Source of the DNA: Phoronis australis
Taxonomy: Eukaryota > Phoronida > Phoronidae
Assembly (NCBI GenBank): GCA_002633005.1
Contig: NMRA01000095.1
Span: forward strand, 64,001-112,804
Reading direction: 5' to 3'
Length of the DNA stretch: 48,804 nucleotides
This document shows positions 44,401-48,804 of this stretch, piece after piece. The position numbers and the translations under genes were made by a program. Every line of letters starts with the position of its first letter. Position 1 is the stretch's first letter. The notes beneath the pieces were generated by a model. It was not told the DNA's origin. It searched no databases and saw only the letters and a list, made by a program, of their open reading frames with translations.

Positions 44401-46398
44401 ACAATTTCTATTCATATACTGTTTGCCACTTTTCTTGATATAAACAGACTCCGTTATCCATCTGGAAATCTTGAACCCTCTCAGTTTTCATAACGTAAAT
44501 AGCCTTTAACAGATTTTCAGTCGTATTTAGGGATTTAAAGCATTTTTTCATTCCTTCTAGCCTGAAATCTTCCGTCATTGCATTGATCTTTATGAAGTGA
44601 TCGACTGGATTTAATGATGAAACCACATGACTAGAGTTAAAAAGATGCAAACTGCATGGTCCGTAATACTTGTCACACGATCTTAATTTCATGACGTACA
44701 TTTATCAACTTTACAAACAGTAAGATGTACGACAACAGCCCACAACCTGCCAGGAAGTCAATTCATGAAACTAGTTGAGTTTAGACTAACTCTTCACGAC
44801 AATTTGAAAAATTAAAATTATTATCTTCCGCAGCTTCAGTATCATCTCGATTTTGTATTTTTTAGTTTCTGGGTGTGCCGTTACTACGAAAACTCTTGTC
44901 CAGTCTACCAGCCAAGAGGTTGGAAACCAGCAAACCTCTATAACAACAGTTCTCACTTCGGAGGGTGGCATTGAAGGAGTTGATACTACCACTGGAACAG
45001 GTGTAGGTGATACATCTACTGTTGTTGAAACCACATCTCGCGGCATTGGAAGGGTTGATACGACAACTGGAACAGCTACAAGTGATACATCTACCGTTGT
45101 TGAAACCATATCTCCTGGCATTGGAGGAGTTGATACGGCCACTGGGACAGGTACAAGTGATACATCTACTGTTGTTGAAACCACATCTCTTGGCATTGGA
45201 GGAGTTGATACGACCACTGGAACAGGTACATGCTACCACTGCGACTGGTACAATTGCTACATCTATTGTTGTTGAAACCACATCTCGCGATAATGAAGGA
45301 GTTGATGCTACCACTGCGACTGGTACAAGTGATACATCCACTGTTGTTGAAAACACATCTCCCTACATTGGAGGAATTGATACGACCCCTGGGACCGGTA
45401 CAAGTGATACACCTACTATTGCTGAAACCACATCTCGCGGCATTGAAGGAGTCGACACTACCACTGGAACAGGTGCAAGTGATATATCTACTGTTTATGA
45501 AACCACATCTCCCAACATTGGAGAAGTTGATACGACTACTGGGACAGGTAGAAGTGATACTTCTACTATTATTGAAACCACATCTATCGGCATTGGAGGA
45601 ACTGACACGACCACTGGGACAAACGCACAAACAAGTAGCGGTGAACATATAGGGGCGACAACACCCAAAACTTATGAAGCTGTAGGGACCTCTAACGGCA
45701 ACACCACATTCAGTTACTTTGCGACCGTGGGAAGCAGTCACGGTGCTCTTGACGTCACAGACACTGAAACAGTGGTCACGACAACTGTAGGTACTGGCAA
45801 AGAGACGACTGTTGAAGCCACAACGGATACAGTGGATGAAGGTACAACTACTGCCACTGCAGATCAGGAGAGCACTAGGGGTGAACACGTACAAGTACAA
45901 ACGACAGAATCTACGTCAAAGACAAATACAGTGGTGGAAAGTACACACATAACAACCCGCGATCATGTGGATACAATTTCAACCTTAAGCACCGCCACTG
46001 AAACCACCGCTGAAATCACAAAATATGAGACGACAACATCCGCAATGCAGGCAATAACTGAAACGACTGAGACTGAAGGCACAACCAACGTTTACTCTAA
46101 AGCATTGTTAACAACCCTACAAGGGAGTATTAGAAATGGAGGGGCAAAAACATCAACAACAGTCACCGATGAAGAGACGACAACTCTTAATCTTGAAAAG
46201 TCAACTGAGAATTCGCACACTAGCGACACTACCGTGGCAGCGACTACTGAAGTAACTGAGAAATCATCAGGTGGCCATAGTGGAAAGGAGATGCGCCCGC
46301 TATACGTTGGTCTAATAGCAGGCTCGTGCGTTCTTGTAGTGGTACTTACTGTGGTCGCCGCTGTCGTTTGTCACGTAGGAAAAGGTAAAGCAAGGTAA
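8355..46398 (+). CDS. VWDE-like: VWDE-like mucin-type membrane glycoprotein (whole spliced gene, 20 exons seen)
   Basis: Joined exons give about 1,640 residues. The order is signal peptide (1-20), D8C module (about 21-159), Cys linker (160-180), VWDE middle region (181-460), VWD domain (about 471-680) with CISINDPHMITFDG at its start and EGLCGSFN near its end, a C8-like segment, EGF-like half, VWDE-type segment, four four-Cys cassettes, Thr/Ser-rich stalk and a TM helix. Human VWDE shares the N-terminal half but carries EGF repeats where this protein has cassettes and mucin. Phases match from exon 1 to 13 and from 14 to 20. One exon between 13 and 14 is missing, exon 13 appears twice, and the mucin exon has a frameshift. 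Many N-x-S/T sites and the signal peptide imply a secreted or cell-surface glycoprotein. The function is unknown; an adhesive, mucosal or immune role is inference. Confidence 0.88.
10227..10436 (+). CDS. VWDE-like: Exon 2: first half of the D8C module
   Basis: TTGCAG acceptor, 70 codons, GTAAGT donor, phase 1 at both ends. It shows the D8C signature: an HCD-RSLVPGWYRF core, then SCVELYHCGTKYPVWMTG. The GWYRF and CGTxxPxWxxG patterns are shared with uromodulin, GP2, OIT3 and the N terminus of VWDE. In those proteins D8C is a disulphide-rich extracellular module; in UMOD and GP2 the decoy module built on it displays glycans that bind bacterial lectins. Confidence 0.9.
11107..11313 (+). CDS. VWDE-like: Exon 3: second half of the D8C module
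   Basis: TTGCAG acceptor, 69 codons, GTACGT donor, phase 1-1. It completes the D8C module with the C-x-x-C (CEVC), CC pair (VCCA), an IEVRNC strand with an N-glycosylation site (NCS), and a terminal GCPAAFCAG, as in other D8C proteins (Cys after a VYxL-like strand). The N at 11010 lies in the preceding intron and does not affect the exon. Confidence 0.9.
11832..12090 (+). pseudogene. Degenerate THAP-domain relic in intron 3
   Basis: Two out-of-frame pieces match a THAP zinc-finger. The first, from 11835, reads NYGAAKKAGISFF, like the first part of a THAP domain. The second, from about 11901 in another frame, reads on through VNSKYEDVKHLRVCDRHFVDFDF, where the C-D-R-H is the second zinc-ligand pair (C-x-x-H). 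It continues with PDEFRLTKEL and stops near 12090. Stops and a frameshift separate the halves, and the first Cys pair is missing or changed. THAP domains bind DNA in cellular factors and P-element-type transposases, so this could be either a transposon relic or a broken THAP gene copy. Confidence 0.65.
12785..12882. repeat. GC-rich direct repeat, two units 56 bp apart
   Basis: GCGACGGGCCTGAT at 12785 recurs at 12841, each followed by a near-identical stretch ending in GGATAAC. The units stand out by CpG content from the AT-rich intron. Their source is unknown; they may be the tail of a short interspersed element. Confidence 0.6.
14039..14101 (+). CDS. VWDE-like: Exon 4: short Cys linker
   Basis: TTTTTCAG acceptor, 21 codons, GTAAGT donor, phase 1-1. 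It encodes a small segment with two Cys (LCPPNTYSPTGFQPGC), like the linker after D8C in VWDE-type proteins. It is short, but the frame and both splice sites fit. Confidence 0.8.
14921..16079. mobile_element. Candidate non-autonomous element with terminal inverted repeats (about 1.16 kb)
   Basis: TTGCGAGTTT at 14921-14930 is inverted at 16070-16079. A second inner inverted block, ACTGTGACGTCAC plus GGAA/GGGG-CAAAA (14962-14990), is inverted at 16031-16059 with few mismatches. The interior is rich in GCGCGAG and GGCGCGTGAC motifs (15430-15490) and has no transposase. No clean target-site duplication was found, so the outer ends are approximate. Confidence 0.6.
16150..17195 (-). mobile_element. 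3' fragment of a second non-LTR retrotransposon, minus strand
   Basis: On the minus strand, from about 17195 down to 16460, the translation follows the C-terminal part of a LINE ORF2. It begins RLSHIDYCDIIYQSA and LEKLQYQAALLITGAFRGS, continues with a helical region, then WNSLPVSVKESNSFTSIKNSF, and ends in a CKCG...H..C cluster. In-frame stops and frameshifts are present. The orientation is opposite to the host gene. It differs from the 4.1-5.7 kb element (the WNSLP-type C terminus is absent there), so two LINE lineages have inserted nearby. Confidence 0.8.
16459..16857 (-). pseudogene. LINE ORF2 C-terminal end (Cys cluster)
   Basis: 132 codons open on the minus strand. The start, NNWNSLPVSVKESNSF, is the widespread W-N-x-L-P...S-x-S motif after the RT domain. 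Toward the end lie NCKCGDHQSYPHIFFKC and a leucine-rich tail. The frame is intact only in this part; the preceding segment (about 16860-17195) is in another frame with stops at two former Trp/Arg codons. Confidence 0.75.
18207..18529 (+). CDS. VWDE-like: Exon 5: VWDE-type middle region
   Basis: TTGTAG acceptor, GTACGT donor, phase 1 to 0, about 108 codons. It begins with GDRATYNGSVTVSA (an N-x-S site) and later has KLFFNVRWFINDIVF, a strand pattern found before the VWD domain in VWDE proteins (a Trp-containing Ig-like sandwich is plausible). It ends in VQLPFD and joins in frame to HCEVLA of exon 6. Confidence 0.88.
18640..19031. repeat. GT/GA-rich low-complexity tract with a ~44-bp minisatellite
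   Basis: The + strand is almost free of long A/C runs and made of GTGG, GATGG and GTAGTGG steps. From about 18880 to 19031, a unit with TCGTAGCGAGAG and TTCGTGACG..TTGTG repeats about four times (starts near 18881, 18924, 18968 and 19007). Open frames on the opposite strand (Thr/Ser/His-rich) result from composition. Confidence 0.7.
19706..19792 (+). CDS. VWDE-like: Exon 6: 29-residue VWDE segment
   Basis: TCTAG acceptor, 29 codons, GTAAGG donor, phase 0-0. It encodes VHCEVLAHYNNTGGISD, then SGDFWAGVK. The SxxFWAGVK/FFAGIK pattern precedes the V-x-x-x-x-I strand in VWDE proteins. The exon is too short for routine ORF finding but is firmly placed by splice sites, phase and homology pattern. 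Confidence 0.85.
20391..21792. mobile_element. 1.4-kb TIR transposon with TA target duplication, non-autonomous
   Basis: The left end CAGTACAGCCACTGAATTAT (from 20391) is inverted at the right end, finishing at 21792, with one mismatch over the first 26 bases. TA flanks both ends (20389-20390 and 21793-21794), as in Tc1/mariner-like insertions. Subterminal arms on both sides are packed with the short motif GCGTGAG/ACCGTGAC (20440-20570 and 21580-21760). No transposase frame is visible inside. It sits in intron 6 and shows little end decay, so it is relatively recent. Confidence 0.85.
22215..22755. repeat. 42-bp minisatellite, about 13 units
   Basis: The unit core TTATCTCTCAAGACTCATCT recurs with starts of CAAGACT or variants at about 22231, 22271, 22309, 22351, 22393, 22436, 22478, 22520, 22563, 22605, 22647, 22689 and 22731. 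Spacing is 41-43 bp throughout although single units have diverged by 10-30%. It is intronic, with no evidence for coding. Confidence 0.85.
23626..24054 (+). CDS. VWDE-like: Exon 7: VWDE segment before the VWD domain
   Basis: TTAAG acceptor, 143 codons, GTAAGT donor, phase 0-0; the largest exon of the N-terminal half. It carries the strand ITMKEGEDLNVTFMATVPM (N-x-T site), then paired Cys (GCDQ, RCHINFEL, QVCVNG, DCNQPL), and ends NHPAWSNYVVKDVE. This matches the region in VWDE proteins that leads into the VWD domain. Confidence 0.9.
24157..24808 (-). pseudogene. Possible decayed coding fragment in intron 7, identity unknown
   Basis: On the minus strand three adjoining open segments in different frames read like protein: 24808-24572 (basic, Lys/Arg-rich), about 24564-24499 (RKYGDENNFLEMFETFTKN) and 24477-24157 (with QPIDYDPFTKTQHNCNEMA). 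Amino-acid texture and frame switching suggest a broken retrocopy or transposon gene. No family is recognised. It could also be chance. Confidence 0.3.
25385..26300. repeat. Dispersed TACGTACACTACA-type motifs in intron 7
   Basis: Variants of GGTACGTACACTACA occur near 25388, 25990, 26009, 26139, 26253 and 26285. They are irregularly spaced and look like remnants of one repeat family. No gene content was seen between 24810 and 26977. Confidence 0.45.
26978..27066 (+). CDS. VWDE-like: Exon 8: start of the VWD domain
   Basis: TTGTAG acceptor, GTGAGT donor, phase 0 to 2. It encodes VTVLDEDSTTTRNHMCISINDPHMITFDG in two parts, the C-x-x-x-x-D-P-H-x-x-T-F-D-G signature that opens VWD domains and supplies calcium-site residues. 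The split codon joins to exon 9 as His. Confidence 0.92.
27360..27900. other. GC/CpG-richer island in intron 8 with a perfect hairpin
   Basis: The stretch is clearly more GC- and CpG-rich than its surroundings, with many CTCGCGAGA-type steps. GGCGTTTGTT (27646) and AACAAACGCC (ending 27673) form a perfect 10-bp stem with an 8-base loop. An open frame from 27370 to 27588 has a protein-like texture (basic, few hydrophobic runs) but no ATG. It may be a transposon or retro-pseudogene remnant; identity unknown. Confidence 0.35.
28159..28222 (+). CDS. VWDE-like: Exon 9: VWD domain, second strand pair
   Basis: TTGCAG acceptor, GTGAGT donor, phase 2 to 0, 21 codons. RYESHLHGEFILYKNNKYPFE follows the F-D-G motif as in VWD domains (xGxFxLYK). 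Confidence 0.9.
29183..30592. mobile_element. 1.4-kb hAT-like TIR element in intron 9
   Basis: CAGGGCCCGGTCTCCAATCT begins at 29183 and its inverted copy ends at 30592. The match extends over more than 30 bases (through CCGTACTCAGACTC). Ends in CAGGG...CCCTG resemble hAT elements. Both arms are dense in GAGTAC/GAGTATGAG and their complements (29200-29400 and 30420-30575). No transposase is seen. The 8 bases after the right end (GTGTATTT) also occur at 29150-29157, 25 bases before the left end, so the target duplication is unclear. Confidence 0.8.
31359..31604 (+). CDS. VWDE-like: Exon 10: central VWD domain
   Basis: AACAG acceptor, 82 codons, GTGAGT donor, phase 0-0. The pattern is VHGLFQKCGGW, then TACNCGVAVR and DVFVVENC, as in the VWD domain of VWDE (C-x-C-x-V-A-V-R). 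Cys residues here pair within the domain in relatives. Confidence 0.92.
31605..33991. other. Intron 10, nothing recognised
   Basis: 2.4 kb of AT-rich sequence between firm splice sites. Short open frames on both strands (32363-32554, 32704-32934, 33121-33483) show no domain or repeat support. No transposon ends or tandem arrays were seen. Confidence 0.5.
33992..34245 (+). CDS. VWDE-like: Exon 11: end of the VWD domain
   Basis: TTGCAG acceptor, GTATAT donor, phase 0 to 2. It includes LPTGTVVEV, then NTEGLCGSFN-NVCDDDF, the E-G-L-C-G-x-x-N motif and acidic calcium-binding stretch closing VWD domains, and then DSFTSLWR, which joins exon 12 as W-R-V as in VWDE (xSWRI). The last about 35 bases are duplicated 101 bp downstream in the intron. 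Confidence 0.92.
34210..34420. repeat. 101-bp tandem duplication spanning the exon 11/intron 11 boundary
   Basis: AAAACATGTCAAGG at 34210 recurs at 34311, followed by diverged copies of the exon 11 tail, its donor region and adjoining intron (TTGGTCTA, GGTGGCGCTGGTAA). A third partial copy lies near 34555. The second copy carries AAGTACGT where the true donor reads AGGTATAT. Confidence 0.75.
35388..35667 (+). CDS. VWDE-like: Exon 12: VWD-C8 linker with dibasic site
   Basis: TTTCCAG acceptor, GTACGT donor, phase 2 to 0, 93 codons. RVKPENRLFGGKF completes the VWD tail. It is followed by a Cys-containing stretch (QYCTCDP, IECSP, NPCESL) and KKCRRKRETN, a furin-like R-R-K-R cleavage signal, before an acidic segment (HDFVDDENYELDVD). 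Confidence 0.9.
36630..36785 (+). CDS. VWDE-like: Exon 13 (copy 1): C8-like segment
   Basis: TTTTAAG acceptor, 52 codons, GTAAAC donor, phase 0-0. AKTFCENYVYNSS and KTCGEVAEINF lead to VGSCVEDIK, the Cys spacing that follows the VWD domain in VWDE (C...C...SCVxDI). Two N-glycosylation sites (NITY, NSSV) are present. Confidence 0.88.
37617..37772 (+). CDS. VWDE-like: Exon 13 (copy 2): duplicate of the C8-like exon
   Basis: Nearly identical to 36630-36785, with one residue difference (Ser to Asn in PTASNI/PTANNI) and intact splice sites. Being phase 0-0, including both would keep frame. The N junction at 37364 argues that this is the other allele of the same exon rather than a real second exon. 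Confidence 0.8.
39332..39522 (+). CDS. VWDE-like: Exon 14: EGF-like half and VWDE segment
   Basis: AATAG acceptor, GTATGA donor, phase 1 to 0. GLCLCDEGYIGGDCS is the C-terminal half of an EGF-like domain; then NGLCDVKSRPCEATPVYG and ENLTCHIDYLE, as in VWDE. A stop three codons upstream of the exon forces the acceptor at 39331 and so a phase-1 upstream exon, which exon 13 (phase 0) is not. The exon carrying the first EGF half is missing from the sequence. Confidence 0.85.
39833..40096 (+). CDS. VWDE-like: Exon 15: VWDE segment with furin-like site
   Basis: TTCAAG acceptor, 88 codons, GTAGGT donor, phase 0-0. VTLKGAINVTG, then FNEVFCPLP, then KSRVRRSID, an R-V-R-R convertase site. It ends SVCISCNASGYCVKK, a Cys-rich lead-in to the cassettes. 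Confidence 0.88.
40809..40922 (+). CDS. VWDE-like: Exon 16: Cys cassette 1
   Basis: TTTCAG acceptor, GTGAGT donor, exactly 114 nt, phase 0-0. The 38-residue cassette has Cys at positions 4, 10, 22 and 25, LIxG at 5-8, Asn at 17 and 20, and Trp at 34. Confidence 0.9.
41543..41656 (+). CDS. VWDE-like: Exon 17: Cys cassette 2
   Basis: TTTGCAG acceptor, GTAAGT donor, exactly 114 nt, phase 0-0. It keeps the same Cys, Asn and Trp positions as cassette 1 and adds NDC at 20-22. N-x-S/T sites are at NKSC and NQTN. Confidence 0.9.
42082..42240. repeat. ~80-bp direct repeat in intron 17
   Basis: CAATACTGCATTTGTACATG at 42110 recurs at 42191 within a longer matching stretch (from TTACTTTCAAGACTTTT / TTACAAGACTTTT to CGAAGTATTG). 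It is non-coding and close to tandem. Confidence 0.75.
42871..42984 (+). CDS. VWDE-like: Exon 18: Cys cassette 3
   Basis: TTCGTAG acceptor, GTACGT donor, exactly 114 nt, phase 0-0. It has the same four-Cys, NDC and Trp-34 pattern, ending WTQKY. Confidence 0.9.
43714..43831 (+). CDS. VWDE-like: Exon 19: Cys cassette 4
   Basis: ACCAG acceptor, GTGAGT donor, 118 nt, phase 0 to 1. All cassette positions are kept (C4, C10, C22, C25, W34), followed by LDEG; the phase change couples it to the mucin exon. Confidence 0.88.
43832..44865. other. Intron 19
   Basis: No repeat or transposon end is seen. On the minus strand, 44701-44408 is open for 97 codons from an ATG with a mixed, protein-like composition, but no domain is recognised and it is not supported as a gene. 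Confidence 0.4.
44866..46398 (+). CDS. VWDE-like: Exon 20 (copy A): mucin stalk, TM helix, short tail; frameshifted
   Basis: TTTTTAG acceptor, phase 1. After SGCAVTT comes a Thr/Ser-rich stalk with about nine copies of a 25-residue unit (core SDTSTVVETTS-x-GIGGVDTTTGT, about 44970-45640), then a non-repeated Thr-rich region of about 220 residues, then a membrane helix (YVGLIAGSCVLVVVLTVVAA) and the tail CHVGKGKAR. The frame breaks near 45228 inside the repeat array: the first part runs in the exon 19 frame, the rest in another, so one partial repeat has been lost or misassembled. The TAA stop overlaps a strong donor sequence (AG|GTAAGT at 46393-46400), so splicing to a further exon is possible. 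Heavy O-glycosylation is expected. Confidence 0.85.
44970..45640 (+). repeat. 75-bp coding VNTR of the mucin stalk (copy A)
   Basis: About nine 75-nt units, marked by GATACATCTACTGTTGTTGA and GGAGTTGATACGACCACTGG cores. Units vary in the residues after TTS (R, P, L, I) and in DTTTGT. The array continues in copy B at about 46574-47080 with a different unit count. Confidence 0.85.
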
Positions 46399-46572
46399 GT
46401 TGACTCAAACTGCTTGCATAAATTAGGCGGCAATGAATAGATTAACCTAAGATTCCAAACCACAAAACATCAATAGAGACCTGACGAGAATCACGCCGCT
46501 TTGTGGCCAAGGAGTATACCTTCTGCGTTCAGTCGTTTGGGTTCTTGGTAATTAACCTTCCATTGGAGTCAG

Positions 46573-46573
46573 N
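46573..46573. other. Single N at the junction of the mucin duplication
   Basis: Sequence before the N ends CATTGGAGTCAG. The downstream copy passes the same CATTGGAGTCAG at 48007-48018 and runs on into unique sequence. As at 37364, this marks two overlapping contig ends joined without merging. Confidence 0.8.
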
Positions 46574-47848
46574 GAAACTACATCTCGCGGAATTGAAGGA
46601 GTTGATACTACCATTGGAACAGGTACAAGTGATACATCTACTGTTGTTGAAACCACATCTCTTGGCATTGGAGGAGTTGATACGACCACTGGGACAGATA
46701 CAATTGATACATCTACTGTTGTTGAAAACACATCTCCCGACATTGGAGGAATTGATACGACCCCTTGGACCGGTACAAGTGATACACCTACTATTGTTGA
46801 AACCACATCTCGCGGCATTGAAGGAGTCGACACTACCACTGGAACAGATGCAAGTGATACATCTACTGTTGATGAAACCACATCTCCCAACATTGGAGAA
46901 GTTGATACGACTACTGGGACAGGTACAAATGATACATCTACTATTATTGAACCCACAGCTTCCCGCATTGGAGGAGTTGATACTACCACTGGAACAGGTG
47001 TAGGTGATGCATCTATTATTATTGAAACCACATCTATCGGCATTGGAGGAACTGACACGACCACTGGGACAAACGCACAAACAAGTAGCGGTGAACATAT
47101 AGGGGCGACAACACCCAAAACTTATGAAGCTATAGGGACCTCTAACGTCAACACCACAATCAGTTACTTTGCGACCGTGGGAAGCAGTCACGGTGCTCTT
47201 GACGTCACAGACACTGAAACAGTGGTCACGACAACTGTAGGTACTGGCAAAGAGACGACTGTTGAAGCCACAACTGATAAAGTGGATGAAGGTATAACTT
47301 ACGGCACTGCAGATCAGGAGAGCACTAGTGGTGAACACGTACAAGTACAAACGACAGAATCTACGTCCAAGATGAATACAGTGGTGGAAAGTACAGACAT
47401 AACAACCCGCAATCATGTGGATACAATTTCAACCTTTAGCACCGCCACTGAAACCACCGCTGAAATCACAAAAGATGAGACGACAACATCCGCAATGCAG
47501 GCAATAACTGAAACGACTGAGACTGAAAGCACAACCAGCGTTTACTCTAAAGCGCTGTTAACAACCCTACAAGAGACTACTAGAAATGGAGGGACAAAAA
47601 CATCAACAGCAGCCACCGATGAAGAGACGACAATTTTTAATCATGAAAAGTCAACTGAGAACTCGCACACTAGCGACACTACGGTAGCAGCGACTACTGA
47701 AGACACTGAGAGATCATCAGGTGGTCGTAGTGGAACGGAGATGCGCCCGCTGTACGTTGGTCTAATAGCAGGCTCGTGCGTTCTTGTAGTGGTTCTTACT
47801 GTGGTCGCCGCTGTCGTTTGTCACGTAGGAAAAGGTAAAACAAGGTAA
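46574..47848 (+). CDS. VWDE-like: Exon 20 (copy B): second copy of the mucin/TM exon, open throughout
   Basis: It begins right after the N at 46573 with ETTSRGIEGVDTT and stays open for 424 codons to TAA, with no frameshift. It has the same 25-residue units, Thr-rich region, TM helix and tail (GKTR) as copy A, with scattered substitutions and a different number and order of repeat units. It has no upstream exon or acceptor of its own. Sequence after its stop matches that after copy A, up to the point where copy A meets the N. It is most likely the other allele of exon 20. Confidence 0.82.
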   Translation, partial: ETTSRGIEGVDTTIGTGTSDTSTVVETTSLGIGGVDTTTGTDTIDTSTVVENTSPDIGGIDTTPWTGTSDTPTIVETTSRGIEGVDTTTGTDASDTSTVDETTSPNIGEVDTTTGTGTNDTSTIIEPTASRIGGVDTTTGTGVGDASIIIETTSIGIGGTDTTTGTNAQTSSGEHIGATTPKTYEAIGTSNVNTTISYFATVGSSHGALDVTDTETVVTTTVGTGKETTVEATTDKVDEGITYGTADQESTSGEHVQVQTTESTSKMNTVVESTDITTRNHVDTISTFSTATETTAEITKDETTTSAMQAITETTETESTTSVYSKALLTTLQETTRNGGTKTSTAATDEETTIFNHEKSTENSHTSDTTVAATTEDTERSSGGRSGTEMRPLYVGLIAGSCVLVVVLTVVAAVVCHVGKGKTR

Positions 47849-48331
47849 GACTTAAACTGCTTGCATAAATTAGGTGGCAATGAATAGATTAACCTAAGGC
47901 TCCAAACCACAAAACATCAATAGAGACCCGACGAGAATCACACCGCTTTGTGGCCAAGGAGTATACTTTCTGCGTTCAGTCCTTTGGGTCTTGGTTATTA
48001 ACGTTCCATTGGAGTCAGAATTCTTGCAATATGACAGGCGCATGAATGACGTCATTGCTGTCTTGGGAAAATTCCAGGCTTCAGCAACGGCATGAGCGCC
48101 CAATGTCAACTGAAAGTGACAATAATACCGCACAAGTACATGTAAATATAACGCAAGTAATTACAATAACAGTCAGATGTGTACACAAGACGAGAAATTT
48201 TTAGCTGTCAAAATGACAATGACACAAAACGAATACGGGAAACCTAGAGAATATATATCCATGTCTGTCTGTCTGTCTCTCTTTATGCATGCATGCATGC
48301 ATGCATGTATGTATGTATGTATGTATGTATG

Positions 48332-48372
<41 letters not shown>

Positions 48373-48804
48373 CGTTGAAAAGTAAGCTGTTCTTTGCTTT
48401 AATTAGTTTGTACAACAAACTTTCGTAGTGTCTACACAAGTGTCTTTCATCAGATGGTAGTTGATATAATAGATCGCCCAGTGTAAGTGGCATCACAAAC
48501 ACATATATATGAGTAAATATATAATAAAACTCTGTACAAAACATATCATAATAAAACAGTAGCGGTACTTCGACTATACATCAGTCATCAAAGGCAAATA
48601 AATCTAAAAATTATCAACGCTATCGTGTATGATACATAAAACAAGAACAATGACATTAAACACAAATATAAGGTTGCATACATAAGAGCGCAATTACAGA
48701 AGGAATTGTCATGGAAACTAAATTAAACGTACACTGTACTATGTAACATAGTAAAATTTAATAAAATACATAGGTGAAACAACTTATGGACATTATTTAT
48801 ATAA
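47849..48804 (+). other. Sequence downstream of the mucin exon (3' UTR or intron)
   Basis: 47849-48018 repeats 46399-46572; beyond it the sequence is unique. No further coding exon is recognised. A possible polyadenylation hexamer AATAAA lies at 48523-48528. Whether this is 3' UTR or a further intron depends on use of the donor overlapping the stop codon. Confidence 0.4.
48285..48368. repeat. Compound microsatellite (ATGC)n(ATGT)n(AT)n
   Basis: Uninterrupted tetranucleotide ATGC, then ATGT, then AT dinucleotide runs, each grading into the next by single-base changes. It is self-complementary at both ends and slippage-prone. Open frames across it are artefacts. Confidence 0.95.

Noticed and set aside
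45166-45900. Long open frames on the minus strand opposite the mucin repeats (up to 295 codons), and alternative + frames rich in Leu/His
   Set aside because: They arise because a 75-bp repeat keeps all frames periodic and stop-free. They have no splice context, and their residues simply mirror the repeat.
1-48804. CRISPR arrays, operons, ribosomal RNA
   Set aside because: The tandem repeats here have no spacer structure, and the gene has spliced eukaryotic organisation.

Overview
The window looks like genomic DNA from an AT-rich invertebrate animal. It holds one large gene split into at least 20 small coding exons with GT-AG introns of up to about 5 kb, surrounded by decayed transposons, minisatellites and simple repeats. 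Nothing bacterial or viral is evident. The protein type (a VWDE-like protein with a D8C module, short Cys cassettes and a mucin stalk), the non-LTR retrotransposon relics and the many copies of the palindrome TACATGTA fit a marine bilaterian such as a hemichordate, amphioxus, mollusc or brachiopod. The sequence alone does not decide between these.

Layout. Positions 1-8350 are upstream DNA with no recognised gene; a truncated non-LTR retrotransposon lies at about 4.09-5.69 kb. From 8355 to about 46.4 kb (+ strand) runs the single recognisable gene. Its exons encode, in order, a signal peptide, a D8C (uromodulin/GP2-type) module, a short Cys linker, a VWDE-type middle region, a VWD domain, a C8-like segment, an EGF-like half, a VWDE-type segment with a furin-like site, four 38-residue four-Cys cassettes, a Thr/Ser-rich mucin stalk with a 25-residue tandem repeat, and a membrane-spanning helix with a very short tail. 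Apart from one missing exon, splice phases agree from exon to exon, so the model is firm. It gives about 1,640 residues of a secreted or type I membrane glycoprotein.

The introns contain a degenerate THAP-domain relic (11.8 kb), three elements of 1.2-1.4 kb with terminal inverted repeats (14.9-16.1, 20.4-21.8 and 29.2-30.6 kb), a second non-LTR relic on the minus strand (16.15-17.2 kb), a 13-unit 42-bp minisatellite (22.2-22.75 kb), and several local duplications.

Assembly matters here. Single N characters stand at 11010, 37364, 39192 and 46573. Two of them sit exactly at the junction of a long tandem duplication: the first duplicates the C8-like exon, the second the whole mucin/TM exon. In each case the sequence before the N ends where the downstream copy carries on into unique sequence. 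This is what overlapping allelic contig ends joined without merging would look like. The two mucin copies differ in repeat number, and only the downstream one keeps an open frame. A third N lies between two exons whose phases do not match, so an exon is probably missing there.
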